This document shows, in pieces, positions 1-6,471 of a stretch of 6,471 nucleotides of DNA. A program made the position numbers and the translations under genes. How positions within the stretch are numbered: position 1 is the stretch's first letter; every line of letters starts with the position of its first letter. The DNA comes from Propionibacteriaceae bacterium (GTDB lineage: Bacteria; Actinomycetota; Actinomycetes; Propionibacteriales; Propionibacteriaceae), in assembly GCA_003451975.1 (NCBI GenBank), contig DMIX01000281.1:544-7014 (forward strand), written 5' to 3'. Below the pieces are notes generated by a model. That model worked only from the letters and a program-made list of their open reading frames with translations. It had not been told where the DNA came from and did no database searches.

Positions 1-3000
1 GGACGCAGAAGCGCTCGCCGACCTGACCTCTGATGAACAACTCGCCGCTGGTCGCGCCGTAGGCGATGACATTGCCGGCGATGATCTGCTCCTCGGCGGC
101 GAAGACCGCCTCCTCGTGGGGCCGCAGAATCAACCGGCCCCCCGACAAACCCTTACCGAAGTAGTCGTTGGAGTCGCCCACCAATCGCAGCGTGATACCG
201 GCAGGCAGGAAGGCTCCGAAGCTCTGGCCGGCGGTACCGCGCAAGGTGAAGTCGATGGTGTTCTCCGGCAGGCCCGCACCCTGGGTGGCTTTGGTGACCT
301 GGTGTCCCAACAAAGTGCCGACCGTGCGATCCACGTTGCGCACCATCAGATCGGCGCGCACCAACTCGCCGTTGCTGATGGCCGGCTGGGCGATCTCGAT
401 GAGTTGAGCATCGAGCTTGTCCTCCAGCCCGTGGTCCTGACCGGTGACGCGGTGCAGCGGAGCACCCTCCGGCAACTCCACCTGGGCCAGGATCGGCGAG
501 AGGTCCAGGCCTTTGGCCTTCCAATGGTTGATTCCGGGACGGGCACGGAGCACTTCGACGTGGCCGATGGCCTCCTGAAGTGAGCGGAAACCCAGTTGCG
601 CCAGCAGCTCGCGAACCTCCTGAGCGATGAACTCGAAGAAGTTCACGATGTAGTCGGCATGCCCGGCGTATTTCTCGCGAAGCTCCGGGTTCTGCGTTGC
701 TACGCCCACCGGACAGGTGTCCAACTGACAGGCTCGCATCATCACGCAGCCCGACACCACCAGCGGTGCCGTCGCGAAGCCGTACTCCTCGGCACCCAAC
801 AGGGCGCCGATCACCACATCGCGGCCGGTCTTGAGCTGACCGTCGACCTGTACGGTGATCCGGTCACGCAGACCGTTGAGCAGCAGGGTCTGCTGAGTCT
901 CGGCCAAGCCGAGTTCCCAGGGGCCACCAGCGTGCTTGACCGAGGTCAGCGGCGCCGCTCCGGTGCCACCGTCGTGGCCGGAGATCAACACCACGTCGGC
1001 CTTCGCCTTCGACACACCGGCGGCCACCGTGCCGACGCCCACTTCGGCGACCAGCTTCACGTGGATGCGGGCACGCGGATTGGCGCACTTCAGATCGTGG
1101 ATCAACTGCTTGAGATCCTCGATTGAGTAGATGTCGTGGTGTGGCGGCGGCGAGATCAGTCCCACACCCGGCGTTGAGTGACGGGTCTTGGCGACCCACG
1201 GGTACACCTTCTGGCCGGGCAACTGCCCGCCTTCGCCGGGCTTGGCGCCTTGGGCCATCTTGATCTGGATGTCGTCGGCGTTGGTCAGGTAATCGCTGGT
1301 GACGCCGAAACGACCTGAAGCGACCTGCTTGATGGCGCTGCGCCGCTGCGGATCGTAGAGCCGTTCGCGGTCCTCGCCACCTTCACCGGTGTTCGACTTG
1401 CCGCCGAGCCGGTTCATGGCGATGGCCAGCGTCTGATGGGCCTCCAGCGAGATGGAGCCGTAGCTCATCGCTCCGGTGGAGAATCGTTTCACGATCTCGT
1501 TGACCGGCTCGACTTCCTCGATCGGCACCGGTTGGCGCGGCGAGTCGAACTCCAGCAGGCCGCGCAGCGTCATCATCCGAGTCGACTGGTCGTTCACACG
1601 GTCGGTGTAGGTCTTGAACAACTCGTAGCTGCCCTGCTTGGTGGCGTACTGCAACCGTGCCACCGTCTCGGGGTCGAACAGGTGCGGCGGGCCTTCTCTG
1701 CGCCACTTGTACTCTCCACCCACGGCGAGGGTGCGGTGCGGCACCGTGATGCCGTAGGGCGGGTAGGCGGTGGCATGGCGTCGCGCAATCGCCTCGGCGA
1801 TCTCGTCCAGTCCGATACCTTCCACCCGACTGGTGGTGCCCGTGAAGTACTTGTCGATCACTTCGCTGGAGACCCCGAGAGCCTCGAAAATCTGGGCACC
1901 GGTATAGGAGTGGATGGTCGACACACCCATCTTGCTCATCACCTTGAGCACGCCCTTGCCGAGCGCCTTGCGTACGTTGTACAGCGCGGCCTCGGGGTCG
2001 ATGTTGACCAACCACTCCCGACGGGCCAGGTCTTCCGCGGTCTCGAAGGCCAGGTAGGGGTTCACCGCTGCGGCGCCGTAGCCGATCAGCAGCGCGACAT
2101 GGTGCACCTCGCGTACGTCCCCGGCTTCCACGATCAAGCCCACCTGGGTACGGGCCTTCTCCCGAACCAGATGGTGGTGGATGGCGGCGGTCAGCAGCAG
2201 CGACGGAATCGGCGCCATCTCGGCATTGGAGTGTCGATCTGACAGCACCAGGGTGCGCGCACCACCTTCGATGGCCTCACTCACCTGTTGGCAGAGGTGG
2301 TCGAGGGTGTCACCCAGGGCTTTACCGCCACCGGCCACCGGGTAGAGGCCACGCACGATGTAGGTGTCGTAGTCCGGCATCGAACCGTCACGGTTGATGC
2401 GAACCAGTTTGGCCAACTGGTCGGAATCCAGGATCGGGTAGTTGATCACGATCTGTCGACAGGATTCCGGTCCGGGCTGCAGCAGGTTTCCCTCCGGCCC
2501 CAACGAGGCCTTCAGCGAGGTGACCAGTTCCTCACGGATCGCGTCCAGCGGAGGGTTGGTCACCTGGGCGAACAGCTGCGCGAAGTAGTCGAACAGCAGA
2601 TGCGCGCGATCGCTGAGCACCGCCAATGGGGTGTCCGAACCCATGGAGCCGATCGGCTCGGCGCCATTATTCGCCATGGGCGTGATGATCTGGCGAATCT
2701 CTTCGTGGGTGTAGCCGAAGATCTGCTGGCGGCGGGTGACCGAGGCATGGCTGTGCACAACGTGCTGCTGCTCGGGCAACTCGTCCAGGTCGACGCTCGA
2801 ACGCCCCAGCCACTCCCGATAGGGATGTTCGGCTGCGAGCTGGGCCTTGATCTCGTCGTCGTTGATCAGGCGGTGGGCATCCAGGTCGACCAGCAGCATG
2901 CGACCGGGCTTCATGCGGCCCTTCTTGATCACCTTCGCCGGATCGATATCCAGCACGCCGGCTTCGGAGGCGAATACCACCAGGCCGTCATCAGTGACCC

Positions 3001-4108
3001 AGTAGCGTCCGGGACGCAGACCATTGCGGTCCAGCACTGCCCCGATCAGGGTGCCGTCGGTGAAGGTGACCGAGGCCGGGCCGTCCCAGGGCTCCATCAT
3101 CGCGGAATGGAAGGCGTAGAAAGCGCGCCGATCCGGATCCATCTCGATGTTGTTCTCCCATGCTTCGGGGATCATCATCAGCACCGCGTGCGGGAGCGAA
3201 CGACCGCCTAGGTGCAGCAACTCCAGGACTTCGTCGAAGGAGGCCGAGTCCGATCCGCCCGGTGTGCAGATCGGGAAGATCCGCTCCAGATCGCCGGGAA
3301 TCTTGTCGGTGGCCAGCAGGGCCTCACGGGCGCGCATCCAGTTGCGATTGCCCTTGACGGTGTTGATCTCACCGTTATGAGCCATCAGCCGATACGGATG
3401 CGCCAGTTCCCAGGCCGGGAAGGTGTTGGTCGAGAACCGGGAGTGAACCAGCGCCAGCGCACTCTCGACGCGCTCGTCGAGTAGATCGCTGAACACAGCA
3501 GCGAGTTGCTGGGTGGTCAACATGCCCTTGTAGACGGTGGTGCGCCCCGACAGCGACGCGAAGTACACCCCGGCGTCATTGCGCGCCCGCTGGCGCAGCG
3601 GATACACCGCACGATCGAGGTCGATGCCACTGGCAAGCTCCGGGGTGGAGACGAAGATCTGCTCGAAGAACGGCATGTTCGCCACCGACACCGGGCTCAG
3701 CGTGCTGTCGTCGGTCGGCACCACGCGCCAGCCATGCACCACCAGACCTTCTTCGGTGGCGACGTACTCGATGGTGCGCTTCGCGGTGGCTCGCTTGGTC
3801 GGATCCGCAGGCAGAAAGGCCATGCCCATGGCGTAACAGCCCGGTGCCGGCAGATCAAAGTCCACCACGTCACGCAGGAACCGGTCCGGTACCTGCAGCA
3901 GCATGCCCGCGCCGTCACCGGCTGCGGCATCGGCGCCGGTGGCGCCTCGATGATCCAGATTCTCCAGGGCGGTCAGGCCCTTGGCGATGATGTCGTGGTC
4001 TGCCTGTCCGCTGAGATGGGCCACGAAGGCCACCCCACAGGCGTCGTGCTCAAAGGCTGGGTCGTAAAGACCAGTCGCAGGCCGTTGTGGCATTGACATC
4101 ACCGCCAT
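1..4108 (-). CDS. gltB: Glutamate synthase (GOGAT) large/alpha subunit, 3' end missing
   Basis: GltB converts glutamine plus 2-oxoglutarate into two glutamates in the cytoplasm, with electrons normally delivered from NADPH by the small subunit GltD. The minus strand reads open for 1369 codons, and family motifs stay in one frame from end to end. A 23-residue propeptide precedes Cys24 (context EHDACGVAF), the expected N-terminal nucleophile of the class II glutamine amidotransferase domain, which also shows [10 protein letters not shown] (222-231) and AHNGEIN (243-249). The central domain contains NPPLDAIRE (from 518). The FMN/synthase domain shows [12 protein letters not shown] (876-887), GEGGE (908-912), SPPPHH (986-991) and SGHDGGTG (1043-1050). 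Cys1121, Cys1127 and Cys1132 have the spacing of the 3Fe-4S ligands. The beta-helical C-terminal domain is cut by the window edge. The family is about 1500 residues, so roughly 150 are missing. I chose the ATG at 4108 for its ribosome binding site; ATG at 4099 or 4093 is possible. No frameshift or lost key residue was seen. gltD probably follows outside the window (inference). Confidence 0.97.
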   Translation of the reverse strand, partial: MAVMSMPQRPATGLYDPAFEHDACGVAFVAHLSGQADHDIIAKGLTALENLDHRGATGADAAAGDGAGMLLQVPDRFLRDVVDFDLPAPGCYAMGMAFLPADPTKRATAKRTIEYVATEEGLVVHGWRVVPTDDSTLSPVSVANMPFFEQIFVSTPELASGIDLDRAVYPLRQRARNDAGVYFASLSGRTTVYKGMLTTQQLAAVFSDLLDERVESALALVHSRFSTNTFPAWELAHPYRLMAHNGEINTVKGNRNWMRAREALLATDKIPGDLERIFPICTPGGSDSASFDEVLELLHLGGRSLPHAVLMMIPEAWENNIEMDPDRRAFYAFHSAMMEPWDGPASVTFTDGTLIGAVLDRNGLRPGRYWVTDDGLVVFASEAGVLDIDPAKVIKKGRMKPGRMLLVDLDAHRLINDDEIKAQLAAEHPYREWLGRSSVDLDELPEQQHVVHSHASVTRRQQIFGYTHEEIRQIITPMANNGAEPIGSMGSDTPLAVLSDRAHLLFDYFAQLFAQVTNPPLDAIREELVTSLKASLGPEGNLLQPGPESCRQIVINYPILDSDQLAKLVRINRDGSMPDYDTYIVRGLYPVAGGGKALGDTLDHLCQQVSEAIEGGARTLVLSDRHSNAEMAPIPSLLLTAAIHHHLVREKARTQVGLIVEAGDVREVHHVALLIGYGAAAVNPYLAFETAEDLARREWLVNIDPEAALYNVRKALGKGVLKVMSKMGVSTIHSYTGAQIFEALGVSSEVIDKYFTGTTSRVEGIGLDEIAEAIARRHATAYPPYGITVPHRTLAVGGEYKWRREGPPHLFDPETVARLQYATKQGSYELFKTYTDRVNDQSTRMMTLRGLLEFDSPRQPVPIEEVEPVNEIVKRFSTGAMSYGSISLEAHQTLAIAMNRLGGKSNTGEGGEDRERLYDPQRRSAIKQVASGRFGVTSDYLTNADDIQIKMAQGAKPGEGGQLPGQKVYPWVAKTRHSTPGVGLISPPPHHDIYSIEDLKQLIHDLKCANPRARIHVKLVAEVGVGTVAAGVSKAKADVVLISGHDGGTGAAPLTSVKHAGGPWELGLAETQQTLLLNGLRDRITVQVDGQLKTGRDVVIGALLGAEEYGFATAPLVVSGCVMMRACQLDTCPVGVATQNPELREKYAGHADYIVNFFEFIAQEVRELLAQLGFRSLQEAIGHVEVLRARPGINHWKAKGLDLSPILAQVELPEGAPLHRVTGQDHGLEDKLDAQLIEIAQPAISNGELVRADLMVRNVDRTVGTLLGHQVTKATQGAGLPENTIDFTLRGTAGQSFGAFLPAGITLRLVGDSNDYFGKGLSGGRLILRPHEEAVFAAEEQIIAGNVIAYGATSGELFIRGQVGERFCV

Positions 4109-4114
4109 AAAGAT

Positions 4115-4119
4115 CTCCC
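4115..4119 (-). promoter_or_regulatory. Ribosome binding site of gltB (decides the start)
   Basis: GGGAG on the minus strand, six bases before the ATG at 4108. Three further in-frame starts lie close behind: GTG at 4102, ATG at 4099 and ATG at 4093. Only the 4108 ATG has ideal Shine-Dalgarno spacing, so the propeptide is read as 23 residues. Starting at 4093 would shorten it to 18. Confidence 0.7.
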
Positions 4120-4142
4120 ATCTGCGCGGCAGGCGCCGGGGG

Positions 4143-4177
4143 GTGCAAAACCAGTCGGCACCGAGCCGACGCTGCAC
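4143..4177 (-). repeat. Two-part inverted repeat (possible RNA hairpin) before gltB
   Basis: The inner arms are GTCGGC (4154-4159) and GCCGAC (4165-4170), a perfect 6-bp stem with a 5-nt loop. The outer arms are GTGCA (4143-4147) and TGCAC (4173-4177), a perfect 5-bp stem separated from the inner one by an asymmetric internal loop (6 nt and 2 nt). In the transcript it ends about 24 nt upstream of the gltB ribosome binding site. It could modulate translation or transcription of gltB. No T-tract follows: the run after it is C-rich, so it is not a standard terminator. Pairing is seen directly; function is inference. Confidence 0.5.
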
Positions 4178-4258
4178 ACTCGGAGGGCGAGCTTAGCTGA
4201 ACCTTCTCGGTCCGTGAGCACGCCCGATTGCATCATGGACCTGAATTCGCACTTCACC

Positions 4259-4273
4259 GGCTGATAACCAGCC
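4259..4273 (-). repeat. Short inverted repeat 25 bp after the lgt stop
   Basis: GGCTG (4259-4263) pairs with CAGCC (4269-4273) across a 5-nt loop. On the transcript an alternative pairing, CCAG with CTGG in CCAGAGGCTGG, uses part of the same sequence and excludes it. It lies just after the lgt stop but lacks a following T-run, so it could at most be a weak stabilising 3' hairpin of the trp-lgt message. Five-base stems of this kind are common by chance in GC-rich DNA. Confidence 0.3.
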
Positions 4274-4297
4274 TCTGGAACCCCGAGAATTGCGAAG

Positions 4298-5266
4298 TCA
4301 GCGCCCGGAGCCGGAGGGTTCGTCCGGCTCTGTGGAGGAATTATGAACCGTGGCGGCGTCAGAATCGTGAGCATCCGTTCCCGCTGCGGATTCCGCAGTT
4401 GATGCTACGGATTCCGTAGTTTCGACGGGGCTGGCTGCCTCCAAACCGAACTCCACACGCTCCTCGCGTCCGGGACGATTACGCACCAGCCAGACCAGCA
4501 GAATGATGCCGGCCAGGCAGATCAACATGGCGACCGCAGCATTGAAGCGCAGGGGTCCGAAGACGTCGTAGGAGTAGTCGGTACGCAGGGATTCGGTGAA
4601 GATCCGTCCGAAGCCGTACAACGCGATGTAGAGCGCGAAGACCTTGCCGCGCCCTAGTTGCCACTTCCGATCGGCCCAGATCAGCGTTGCGGCGACCAGG
4701 AGGTTCCATACCGACTCATAGAGGAAGGTGGGATGGAAGGTCGCGTAGCTCTCATAGCCCGGCACTCGATGGGCAGGGTCGATCTCCAAGCCCCACGGCA
4801 GTGTCGTGGGTAGCCCGTACAACTCCTGGTTGAACCAGTTGCCGAACCGACCCAAGGCCTGCCCCACGGCGATGCCTGGCGCCAGCGAGTCCGCCAACGC
4901 GGCGAACGCAATCTTGCGACGCCGAGCCACCACCCAGGCAGTCAGCGCCCCGGCTCCGATCGCACCATAGATCGCGATCCCGCCCTGCCAGATCGCCCAC
5001 CAATCCTGATTGGCCGTGGGGCCGAAGTAGTCGCCCAGGTGGGTCAGCACGTGGTAGATGCGGGCGCCGACGATCCCGATGGGGATGGCCCACAGCAACA
5101 CCGTCTCGAAGCTCTCCATGGTGCCGCCGCGGGCACGCCATCGCCGCGAGCCGATGATCCAGGCCGCGATGATTCCGGTGATCAGGCACAGCGCGTAGAT
5201 ATGGATCGTCAGCGGTCCGATCTGGAAACTGCTGATCGAAGGACTCGGGATGAAGAGACTGATCAT
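4298..5266 (-). CDS. lgt: Prolipoprotein diacylglyceryl transferase
   Basis: Lgt moves the diacylglyceryl group of phosphatidylglycerol onto the lipobox cysteine of prolipoproteins, the first step of lipoprotein maturation in the cytoplasmic membrane. The 322-residue product has several hydrophobic membrane segments (roughly 18-40, 54-75, 92-115, 124-138, 187-197, 209-222 and 240-262). It carries the signature GRFGNWFNQE at 139-148 (Arg140, Asn143, Glu148), followed by Gly151, HPTFLYES at 178-185, and Arg221/Glu225 in the YGFGRIFTE stretch. At the position of E. coli His103 it has Tyr100 (GIAIYG), as often in actinobacteria. After about residue 264 comes a hydrophilic Ser/Thr/Glu/Asp/Ala-rich tail without obvious motif; such tails are common in actinobacterial Lgt. 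It contains a 7-residue repeat, TTESVAS/TAESAAG. The start ATG overlaps the trpA stop (ATGA), so translation is probably coupled. A GGGAG lies 10 nt upstream at 5281-5277. Confidence 0.97.
   Translation of the reverse strand: MISLFIPSPSISSFQIGPLTIHIYALCLITGIIAAWIIGSRRWRARGGTMESFETVLLWAIPIGIVGARIYHVLTHLGDYFGPTANQDWWAIWQGGIAIYGAIGAGALTAWVVARRRKIAFAALADSLAPGIAVGQALGRFGNWFNQELYGLPTTLPWGLEIDPAHRVPGYESYATFHPTFLYESVWNLLVAATLIWADRKWQLGRGKVFALYIALYGFGRIFTESLRTDYSYDVFGPLRFNAAVAMLICLAGIILLVWLVRNRPGREERVEFGLEAASPVETTESVASTAESAAGTDAHDSDAATVHNSSTEPDEPSGSGR
4379..4420 (-). repeat. Two 21-bp tandem units, each with a 15-bp palindrome, in the lgt tail
   Basis: Two adjacent 21-bp units (4420-4400 and 4399-4379) are identical at 16 of 21 positions. 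Each holds a perfect 15-bp inverted repeat of form CTRCGGATTCCGYAG: CTACGGA-T-TCCGTAG at 4405-4419 and CTGCGGA-T-TCCGCAG at 4384-4398. The two copies differ at two symmetrical positions, an A:T pair in one and G:C in the other, so the palindrome is kept. Both changes alter the protein (Thr284 versus Ala291, Val287 versus Ala294). The centres are 21 bp apart, two helical turns. They lie about 280-305 bp before the gltB start. They could be a regulator binding site, RNA hairpins, or simply a duplicated linker repeat. Confidence 0.65.
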
Positions 5267-6090
5267 CGTCGTCGTACTCCCTGCGTCAAGTCGGCCAGCA
5301 CACCGCGCAGACCGGTGAAGTCCTCTGGATGACCCGCGTCCTCAGCAGCGAGCATCGTGGCGATGAACGCCGAGCCGACGATCACGGCATCGGCGAAGGT
5401 CGCCACCTCAGCGGCCTGATCGCCATTGGATACGCCCAACCCGACTCCGATCAGTGTCTGCGGCGCCAGGCGTCGAATCCGGGCCACCAACTCCGGGGCC
5501 GCGGCCGACGAACTGCTGCGGGTACCGGTGACTCCCATGACAGCAGTCGCGTACAACCAGCCCCGAGTCAGCGCTGCGGTCATCGTGATGCGGTCCTCGG
5601 ACGAGGAGGGTGCGACCAGGAAGATCCGGTCCAAGCCGTGCTCCTCGCTGGCGCTCAGCCAGGGCTGGGCGTCGTCGGGAACCAGGTCAGGAGTAATGAG
5701 CCCTGATCCCCCGGCGTTCGCCAAGTCGCGCGCGAAGCTCGCCACTCCGTAGTGCTCGATCAAGTTCCAGTACGTCATGACGACCGCGGGTCGACCGGCA
5801 GCGCGAACCGCCTCCACGGCGGCAAACACATCGCGGGTGCGCACGCCGCGGTCCAGGGCCCGGGTGCCGGCGCGTTGGATGACCGGTCCGTCCATGACCG
5901 GATCGGTATAGGGCAAGCCGATCTCGACCAGGTCGACGCCAGGAGTCTCCCCGTCGGCCCCGCACAGCGTACGGAGTGCATCCAGGGATCCGGCGACGCT
6001 CGGGTAACCCACGGGCAGATAGCCAACCAGGGCCGCGCGCCCGTCGGACTTGGCTGCGGTGATGGCTGAGGCGGAGCTCGGCGGATTCAT
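5263..6090 (-). CDS. trpA: Tryptophan synthase alpha subunit
   Basis: TrpA cleaves indole-3-glycerol phosphate to indole and glyceraldehyde 3-phosphate. The indole is tunnelled to TrpB within the alpha2-beta2 complex in the cytoplasm. The 275-residue product is full length for the family and reads as a TIM barrel. The stretch [15 protein letters not shown] (55-69) gives Glu56 and Asp67, equivalent to catalytic Glu49 and Asp60 of the Salmonella enzyme. Loop 6 shows GVTGTR (186-191). The phosphate-binding region shows GVGLGVSN (215-222) and VIVGSAFI (236-243). The ATG at 6090 overlaps the trpB stop by ATGA and has a strong GGAGG six bases upstream. The 3' end overlaps the lgt start in the same way. 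Expression should therefore follow the upstream trp genes. All key residues are present. Confidence 0.98.
   Translation of the reverse strand: MNPPSSASAITAAKSDGRAALVGYLPVGYPSVAGSLDALRTLCGADGETPGVDLVEIGLPYTDPVMDGPVIQRAGTRALDRGVRTRDVFAAVEAVRAAGRPAVVMTYWNLIEHYGVASFARDLANAGGSGLITPDLVPDDAQPWLSASEEHGLDRIFLVAPSSSEDRITMTAALTRGWLYATAVMGVTGTRSSSSAAAPELVARIRRLAPQTLIGVGLGVSNGDQAAEVATFADAVIVGSAFIATMLAAEDAGHPEDFTGLRGVLADLTQGVRRR
5277..5281 (-). promoter_or_regulatory. Probable ribosome binding site of lgt inside trpA
   Basis: GGGAG on the minus strand lies ten bases before the lgt ATG at 5266, a little further than ideal. Because the lgt start overlaps the trpA stop, re-initiation by ribosomes finishing trpA is likely to contribute. 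Confidence 0.5.
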
Positions 6091-6471
6091 GCCACACCTC
6101 CGGTGTAGTGGTCCGGACGCCCGGTCAGGCCGAAGTAGGCATTGGCGGTGTCCACATCCTTGTCACCGCGCCCGGACAAACACACCACGATGGTCGGATC
6201 CGCATCGGGCTGCTCGGCAGCCAGGCGTCGTCCCAGGGTCATTGCTCCGGCCAAAGCGTGAGCGGATTCGATCGCAGGCATGATGCCTTCGGTGCGGCAC
6301 AGCAGTTTCAAAGCGGCCATCGCCTCATCGTCGGTGATCGCCTCGTAGTGGGCCCGGCCGGTGGCTGCGAGCCAGGCATGTTCGGGCCCCACCCCGGGAT
6401 AGTCGAGCCCGGCCGAGATCGAGTACGCCTCGAGCGGATTGCCGTCGTCGTCCTGCAGCAGATAGCTGTAG
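6087..6471 (-). CDS. trpB: Tryptophan synthase beta subunit, C-terminal part only
   Basis: TrpB is the PLP enzyme that condenses indole from TrpA with serine to make tryptophan. Only the last 127 codons are in the window; the PLP-binding lysine and the N-terminal two thirds lie off the right edge. Visible family motifs in order are [14 protein letters not shown], the [14 protein letters not shown] stretch (its first Glu equivalent to the active-site Glu350 of enteric TrpB) and CLSGRGDKD, whose Ser contacts the PLP ring nitrogen. The protein ends shortly after with a typical short tail. The stop codon overlaps the trpA start (ATGA). The reading frame is open to the edge, so there is no reason to suspect a broken gene. 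Confidence 0.97.
   Translation of the reverse strand, partial: YSYLLQDDDGNPLEAYSISAGLDYPGVGPEHAWLAATGRAHYEAITDDEAMAALKLLCRTEGIMPAIESAHALAGAMTLGRRLAAEQPDADPTIVVCLSGRGDKDVDTANAYFGLTGRPDHYTGGVA
6097..6101 (-). promoter_or_regulatory. Ribosome binding site of trpA inside trpB
   Basis: GGAGG on the minus strand, six bases before the trpA ATG at 6090 and within the last codons of trpB. The strong site plus the 4-base stop/start overlap suggests coupled, roughly equal synthesis of the two subunits. Confidence 0.75.

Larger units (their letters stand above)
4109..4297 (-). promoter_or_regulatory. lgt-gltB intergenic region, putative gltB leader
   Basis: This 189-bp gap is the only substantial non-coding stretch in the window, where the other junctions overlap by 4 bases. 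In transcription order it contains an inverted repeat at 4273-4259 (5-bp stem, 5-nt loop), a short one at 4191-4179 (CTCG/CGAG, 5-nt loop), a two-part hairpin at 4177-4143, and the gltB ribosome binding site. No hairpin is followed by a run of T, so I see no convincing intrinsic terminator. I found no clear -35/-10 pair and no recognisable GlnR or AmtR box by eye. It may be a promoter region, a regulatory 5' UTR or both. It does not match any riboswitch class I can name. Confidence 0.5.

Noticed and set aside
116..4096. A near-continuous series of long plus-strand open frames (116-583, 596-1126, 1436-2242, 2288-3211, 3212-3484, 3506-4096).
   Set aside because: They lie antisense to gltB, whose minus-strand frame carries all expected motifs. 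GC-rich codon use depletes stops on the opposite strand. The predicted products are rich in His, Gln, Arg and Gly and show no recognisable domain.
4340..4345. CATAAT on the minus strand as a -10 box for gltB.
   Set aside because: It matches TATAAT at 5 of 6 positions, but there is no credible -35 at 16-18 bp. It lies inside lgt about 230 bp before gltB and encodes ordinary codons (His-Asn). Too weak to annotate.
4228..4419. A 63-codon plus-strand frame across the lgt tail and leader.
   Set aside because: No ribosome binding site or recognisable motif, and it overlaps the end of a certain gene on the other strand.
4298..4474. The hydrophilic Lgt tail as a frameshifted or fused extra domain.
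   Set aside because: The frame continues cleanly from the last membrane segment, and Ser/Thr/Asp/Glu-rich C-terminal extensions are common in actinobacterial Lgt.
5752..6069. Plus-strand open frames opposite trpA and lgt (for example 5752-6069, 5329-5706 and 5039-5332).
   Set aside because: They are shadows of well-supported minus-strand genes; no ribosome binding site, domain or conserved motif was seen.

Overview
The window is high-GC bacterial chromosome with every supported gene on the minus strand. The tight gene packing, the protein sequence character and the gene order trpB-trpA-lgt-gltB suggest an actinomycete. I recall that order from groups such as Propionibacteriales and Micrococcales, but no taxonomic marker here lets me go below phylum or class with confidence.

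Layout in the direction of transcription (right to left). The 3' end of trpB (tryptophan synthase beta) enters at the right edge and ends at 6087. It overlaps trpA (tryptophan synthase alpha, 6090-5263) by ATGA. trpA overlaps lgt (prolipoprotein diacylglyceryl transferase, 5266-4298) by another ATGA. A non-coding gap of about 189 bp (4297-4109) holds several short inverted repeats. gltB (large subunit of glutamate synthase) starts at 4108 and runs off the left edge after about 1369 codons, with roughly the last 150 residues missing.

How the genes relate. trpB and trpA make the two subunits of one enzyme, which completes tryptophan synthesis. lgt is physically locked into the same transcript by its overlap, although it serves lipoprotein maturation in the membrane. 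gltB supplies glutamate, the main amino donor, from glutamine and 2-oxoglutarate. Its usual partner gltD would be expected just beyond the left edge. The gap before gltB suggests that it has its own leader or promoter.

I found no mobile element, RNA gene, CRISPR array or defence system. The content is ordinary housekeeping metabolism. The part most worth a second look is the 3' end of lgt plus the gltB leader: two 15-bp palindromes spaced exactly 21 bp apart, differing by a compensatory base pair, followed by a structured 189-bp spacer.
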